From NCBI GenBank assembly GCA_914767715.1, contig OU612072.1, positions 11,780,001-11,844,000 of the forward strand: a stretch of DNA of 64,000 bases. Reading direction: 5' to 3'. Position numbers and translations under genes: made by a program. Source of the DNA: Membranipora membranacea (taxonomy: Eukaryota > Bryozoa > Gymnolaemata > Cheilostomatida > Membraniporidae). How positions within the stretch are numbered: the stretch's first letter is position 1; every line of letters begins with the position of its first letter. Shown piece after piece: positions 60,931-64,000 of the stretch. The notes beneath the pieces were generated by a model that was given only the letters and a program-made list of their open reading frames with translations, was not told where the DNA came from and searched no databases.

Positions 60931-63274
60931 ATGGAGCCCGATAACGGGTCACTTTACAGGCTTGTAAAGGACAACCCGTCTATCAGCATACAGAACATTG
61001 ACGCTCATCTGGAGCAATTAAGTGACCAAGATCGAATTGAGAATATACGTTATCAAGATCAAGATCAAAAGTCTTCCGGATACAATGTACTCATGCTCAT
61101 GGTATATTGGTATTGTAAAGGTATTGGTATGATAGATAGAGTAAGTCATATTATTGACCTATATCTTATGCCTGAAAGTGACAACAATAAACGAAAGGTA
61201 ATCTTAGAACCAAGAGAAAAAGACTATGGTAACAGCTTACTACAACAAATCATACAGTACTCACAAACTGACACAATGACGAGCGACCTCATAGCAAAAT
61301 TGCTAGAGTCAATTCCAAGTAACAAAGCTGATTATATTCTATACAGGAACTTTACGCATGAAAGTTCGTTGCACCTGGCTATCAAGAAGAAGTATGTGAA
61401 GGTTTTTGAATTATTGTATGTACATCTTCCTACATATACGCCTTATTATGAAGATCTCAACAGCGAGGCTATGATATATTCTGAGAAAGCGAACCTGACA
61501 GAATATAACAAATTGATAAAGATTGATAAATTGATAAAGATCTACAAACAAGCTAAGGCGTCTGTCACAAATCACCTTCTCAACTTCCCACAAAAATGGT
61601 TATCGAAAGAGATACCTGAAGAGATTTTGATTGGAGAACCAATCATCAAAGCTTTGGATATAGAAAGCATAGCTGAGATGGAGAATGTATTCACCTGCGC
61701 CCTACAAGCCCACAAGTCACAAGTTTTATGTTTATTGAGAGAGAGACGTGCTGCCCTTAATGACATAGATGATGATGCAAGAAAAAGTTTTGCTAGAATT
61801 ATTCTTCGATCTCTTATCGCGTATACCCAGAGGAAAAGCCCACAATTTGGGGGCAAAGATATGAGAAAGCTGATATCAGACACTACATCAGCTTTTCATG
61901 AACTAGCTCAGACTCTGAAAGAAAGTTCACCAGTGGATCTGAACTCCTATTTAACTGATAACACCATCACTAAAGGAGGGACAGTGTTGAATGTAATATC
62001 GAAATATGGTTGTGAAGATGATTTGGAGTTGCTGCTTAACTACACTGGTAATGAGTTTGTTGAAAAGATATTTGAGAGCCTGATGGACAGTGAAAAATAT
62101 CAAATTTTGGAAATTATCTTAATTCAACATTCGGATGATAATCAAAGCTTTCGAAACTTGTCAGGACTGTCGTTGAAGTTGAGCACCTGGCTTGAAGAAT
62201 CCACATACATTGTCGGAAGGGAGATGAGCGTGGAACTATTAGATTTGGTATCCAAGCATGTGGTGTATGGCTATGTTATTCCGCAGTCGAGTCAACTTCG
62301 CAGCAAAAGTGTGAGGCAAGGGCTTATTTGTTATGATAAGCAATTTGATGGTGAAGGAACAACGGGAATGCGTGACGTTCTCAGTGACATATGTGGCAGC
62401 GATAATGTTGACACAGAGACATTGCACTATATAGGTACAGACTCTCAGATGATAAAAAAGTTTGTGACCTCACTTCGGCAAACTCTGATGCCGATAATGT
62501 TTAGGTGTTCATTGTTCATCATATGTATGACAGCGCACGGGGCACAGGGAAATATTTGTTTGAGACGAGAACCGGAAGGTGAAATGGTCCAAATCGAAAT
62601 AAAGAGAATCTTTGAGACAGTGCAGGAAATAAGAGTACAGGCTAAACGGAATTTTCCTTTGGTATGTTTTGCATTGTTTGCATACTGCATCAAGCGCTGA
62701 CAATAATTATTTACAACATCAAAGTGTCATCTATAGTCAAATCTTAATACCAATATGACTGTCTGCGCTCGGTTCTCTGGCCAGGATCAACTGACCTAGT
62801 TGAAAGTATCATGTGACATAGACATAGGAATTAAACAAAAAAAGTTGTTACTTCGAGATAGAAACACATTTTTATCGCATTTTCTTCCCAGTTTCCTTTT
62901 CTCCCAAAATGGTTGCAACAAGTTTAGTTTAAAATTTTGTAGGTTCTCATCATATCAGCATGTCAAGGTGTCAGCGAACTGAAATGCGATAATGAATGGT
63001 TCCATTCCCTGCCAAATGATGTGGTACTACTCATGTCTGCCAAACCAGGCCACGTCTCATTCGGTAATACTTTCTAATATCGCTTATCGAGATTTTAAAG
63101 CTTGTGGGAGGAGATGGAGCAAATTTACACACAATCCACCAGAATGCTGTAGCTCATATGATATCGGAAAATGAAAACTTCATTGCGTTGAGTAAAGAAA
63201 ACAAACACATACCAATAATGATATCCACAGCTACAAAAAACATTTTCTTAGATAAGATTCCTGATCTAGATTAA
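60931..63274 (+). CDS. Caspase-like protein with a long N-terminal region; frameshift in the last exon
   Basis: Exon 1 (60931-62661) starts at an ATG in good context and ends at a donor TTG/GTATGT in phase 0. Exon 2 starts at 62943 after TTTGTAG, also phase 0. The first 480 or so residues are helical, with one or two weak ankyrin-like segments (for example SSLHLAIKKKYVKVFELL). Then comes a caspase-type p20: GLICYDKQF, the catalytic-His block (FIICMTAHGAQG, His at 62536-62538) and, across the intron, the catalytic-Cys block S-A-C-Q-G (Cys at 62961-62963). The p10 part starts (LLMSAKPGHVSFGN), meets a stop at 63075-63077, and continues in another frame to KHIPIMISTATKNIF and a stop at 63274. 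In caspase-3 the Asp pocket uses Arg64, Gln161 and Arg207; by hand alignment these are Gly, Ser and Gly here. Cleavage after Asp is therefore doubtful. The gene is either a pseudogene or carries an assembly error. Confidence 0.78.
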
Positions 63275-63373
63275 ATGATTCAGGTTACTTATATTATATA
63301 TAATTTGAACTTTATTAACCACAGATCAATGCATACTTCATCAGTAATTACTTAGTAATTAATCAGTAATTAA
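63275..63373. repeat. AGTAATTA simple repeat at the LINE boundary
   Basis: Near 63341-63378 the sequence repeats CAGTAATTA and TTAGTAATTAA. It separates the caspase-like gene from the truncated retrotransposon. Confidence 0.6.
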
Positions 63374-64000
63374 TTAAATGTAATACAGCGAAATTATGTC
63401 ACTAATATGATCAGACAAAAGAAGAAAAGAGCTATTTCTAATACTATTAAAGAGTCTAAAGGTAATACAAAACCTGTTTGGGATGTATTAAAGAATAAAA
63501 AGAAGGAGACTTTCCCTGCGACAAATTTGAGTGCAGATCAATTTAACAGCCATTTCACATCCATTGCAAAATCAATCACAAAAAACCTTGTTGTAACAGA
63601 TGAGATGACATTTCCCGTATCCAAACATAATTTGACAGACATACCACAATTCACCCCTTTCACATGTACAAGAATATTGTTCCACATTCCTGATAGTAAA
63701 AGTACAGGACCTGACAGAATTACAGTGAAGATGTTGAAGCTTGTTTGGCCTTATATTGTGGATATTGTCACCGATATGTTTAACAGGGTTTTAAGCAAAG
63801 GACAGTTCCCTTCAACATGGAAACTAGCTCGAGTTTCACCAATACATAAATCTGGGGATATAAATAACCCATCAAATTATAGGCCAATTTCAGTCTTGCC
63901 TGTTCTTTCAAAAATATTTGAGAAACACATAAATCACCATCTGCAAGAATATCTCACTAAGAACAAAATCATCCATGAGCTTCAATGTGGATTTAGAAAA
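63374..64000 (+). mobile_element. Non-LTR retrotransposon, 5'-truncated, open at the right edge
   Basis: One frame is open from 63374 to the window end, with a first Met at 63407. It encodes the linker before the reverse transcriptase (KPVWDVLKNKK), then the first RT blocks: STGPDRI, W-K-L-A-R-V-S-P-I-H-K-S-G-D, NYRPISVLPVLSKIFEK and L-Q-C-G-F-R-K at the edge. No endonuclease domain precedes it, so the copy is 5' truncated, as LINE insertions often are. The style fits the CR1/L2/Jockey group, but the clade is not settled. The rest of the RT and the 3' end lie outside the window. The intact frame suggests a young insertion. Confidence 0.88.

Overview
This window is animal nuclear DNA. It is AT-rich, with multi-exon genes split by short GT-AG introns (about 100-1000 bp), TATA-box promoters, poly(A) signals, tRNA-derived SINEs and many transposon remnants. 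The gene set (C-type lectin, animal heme peroxidase, cytochrome P450, caspase-like protein, metazoan transposase-derived family) and the repeats suggest a marine invertebrate. I cannot place the phylum from the sequence alone. All exon models were assembled by hand from splice signals and phase agreement.

Left third (1-30 kb): mostly transposable elements and unassigned sequence. It holds a nearly complete Ty3/Gypsy-type LTR retrotransposon on the minus strand (2791-7630, 5-bp target duplication, one premature stop), a 527-bp terminal-inverted-repeat element (8103-8629), a decayed non-LTR reverse transcriptase (about 11165-11640), a small secreted C-type lectin gene (12.3-14.2 kb, plus), a hairpin repeat (14431-14563), nested foldback-like elements whose inverted ends are arrays of about 16-17-bp repeats (16062-19372), a 1.2-kb palindromic element with about 500-bp arms (19865-21094), local duplications (23.4-24.1 kb) and a gene for a single-pass membrane protein (about 27.8-29.1 kb, plus).

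Middle (30-43 kb): two minus-strand genes lie head to tail. The upstream one encodes a secreted protein built of about 30 Tyr/Pro/Thr-rich nonapeptides followed by an Asn/Tyr/Thr-rich tail. The downstream one encodes an intact animal heme peroxidase with a long Arg/Pro-rich basic C-terminal tail. Peroxidases of this superfamily can oxidise tyrosine, so I propose a secreted matrix or adhesive precursor next to a candidate cross-linking enzyme. This is the most interesting system in the window, and it is an inference from adjacency and composition.

Right (47-64 kb): a truncated, stop-containing member of a transposase-like uncharacterised protein family (47.5-51.6 kb, minus), a cytochrome P450 gene with several broken exons, probably a pseudogene (51.8-57.1 kb, minus), with a 94-bp near-perfect palindrome inserted in one intron, a second tRNA-SINE copy, a caspase-like protein with a long N-terminal region and an altered substrate pocket (60.9-63.3 kb, plus; a frameshift in its last exon), and the start of a 5'-truncated non-LTR retrotransposon running off the right edge.
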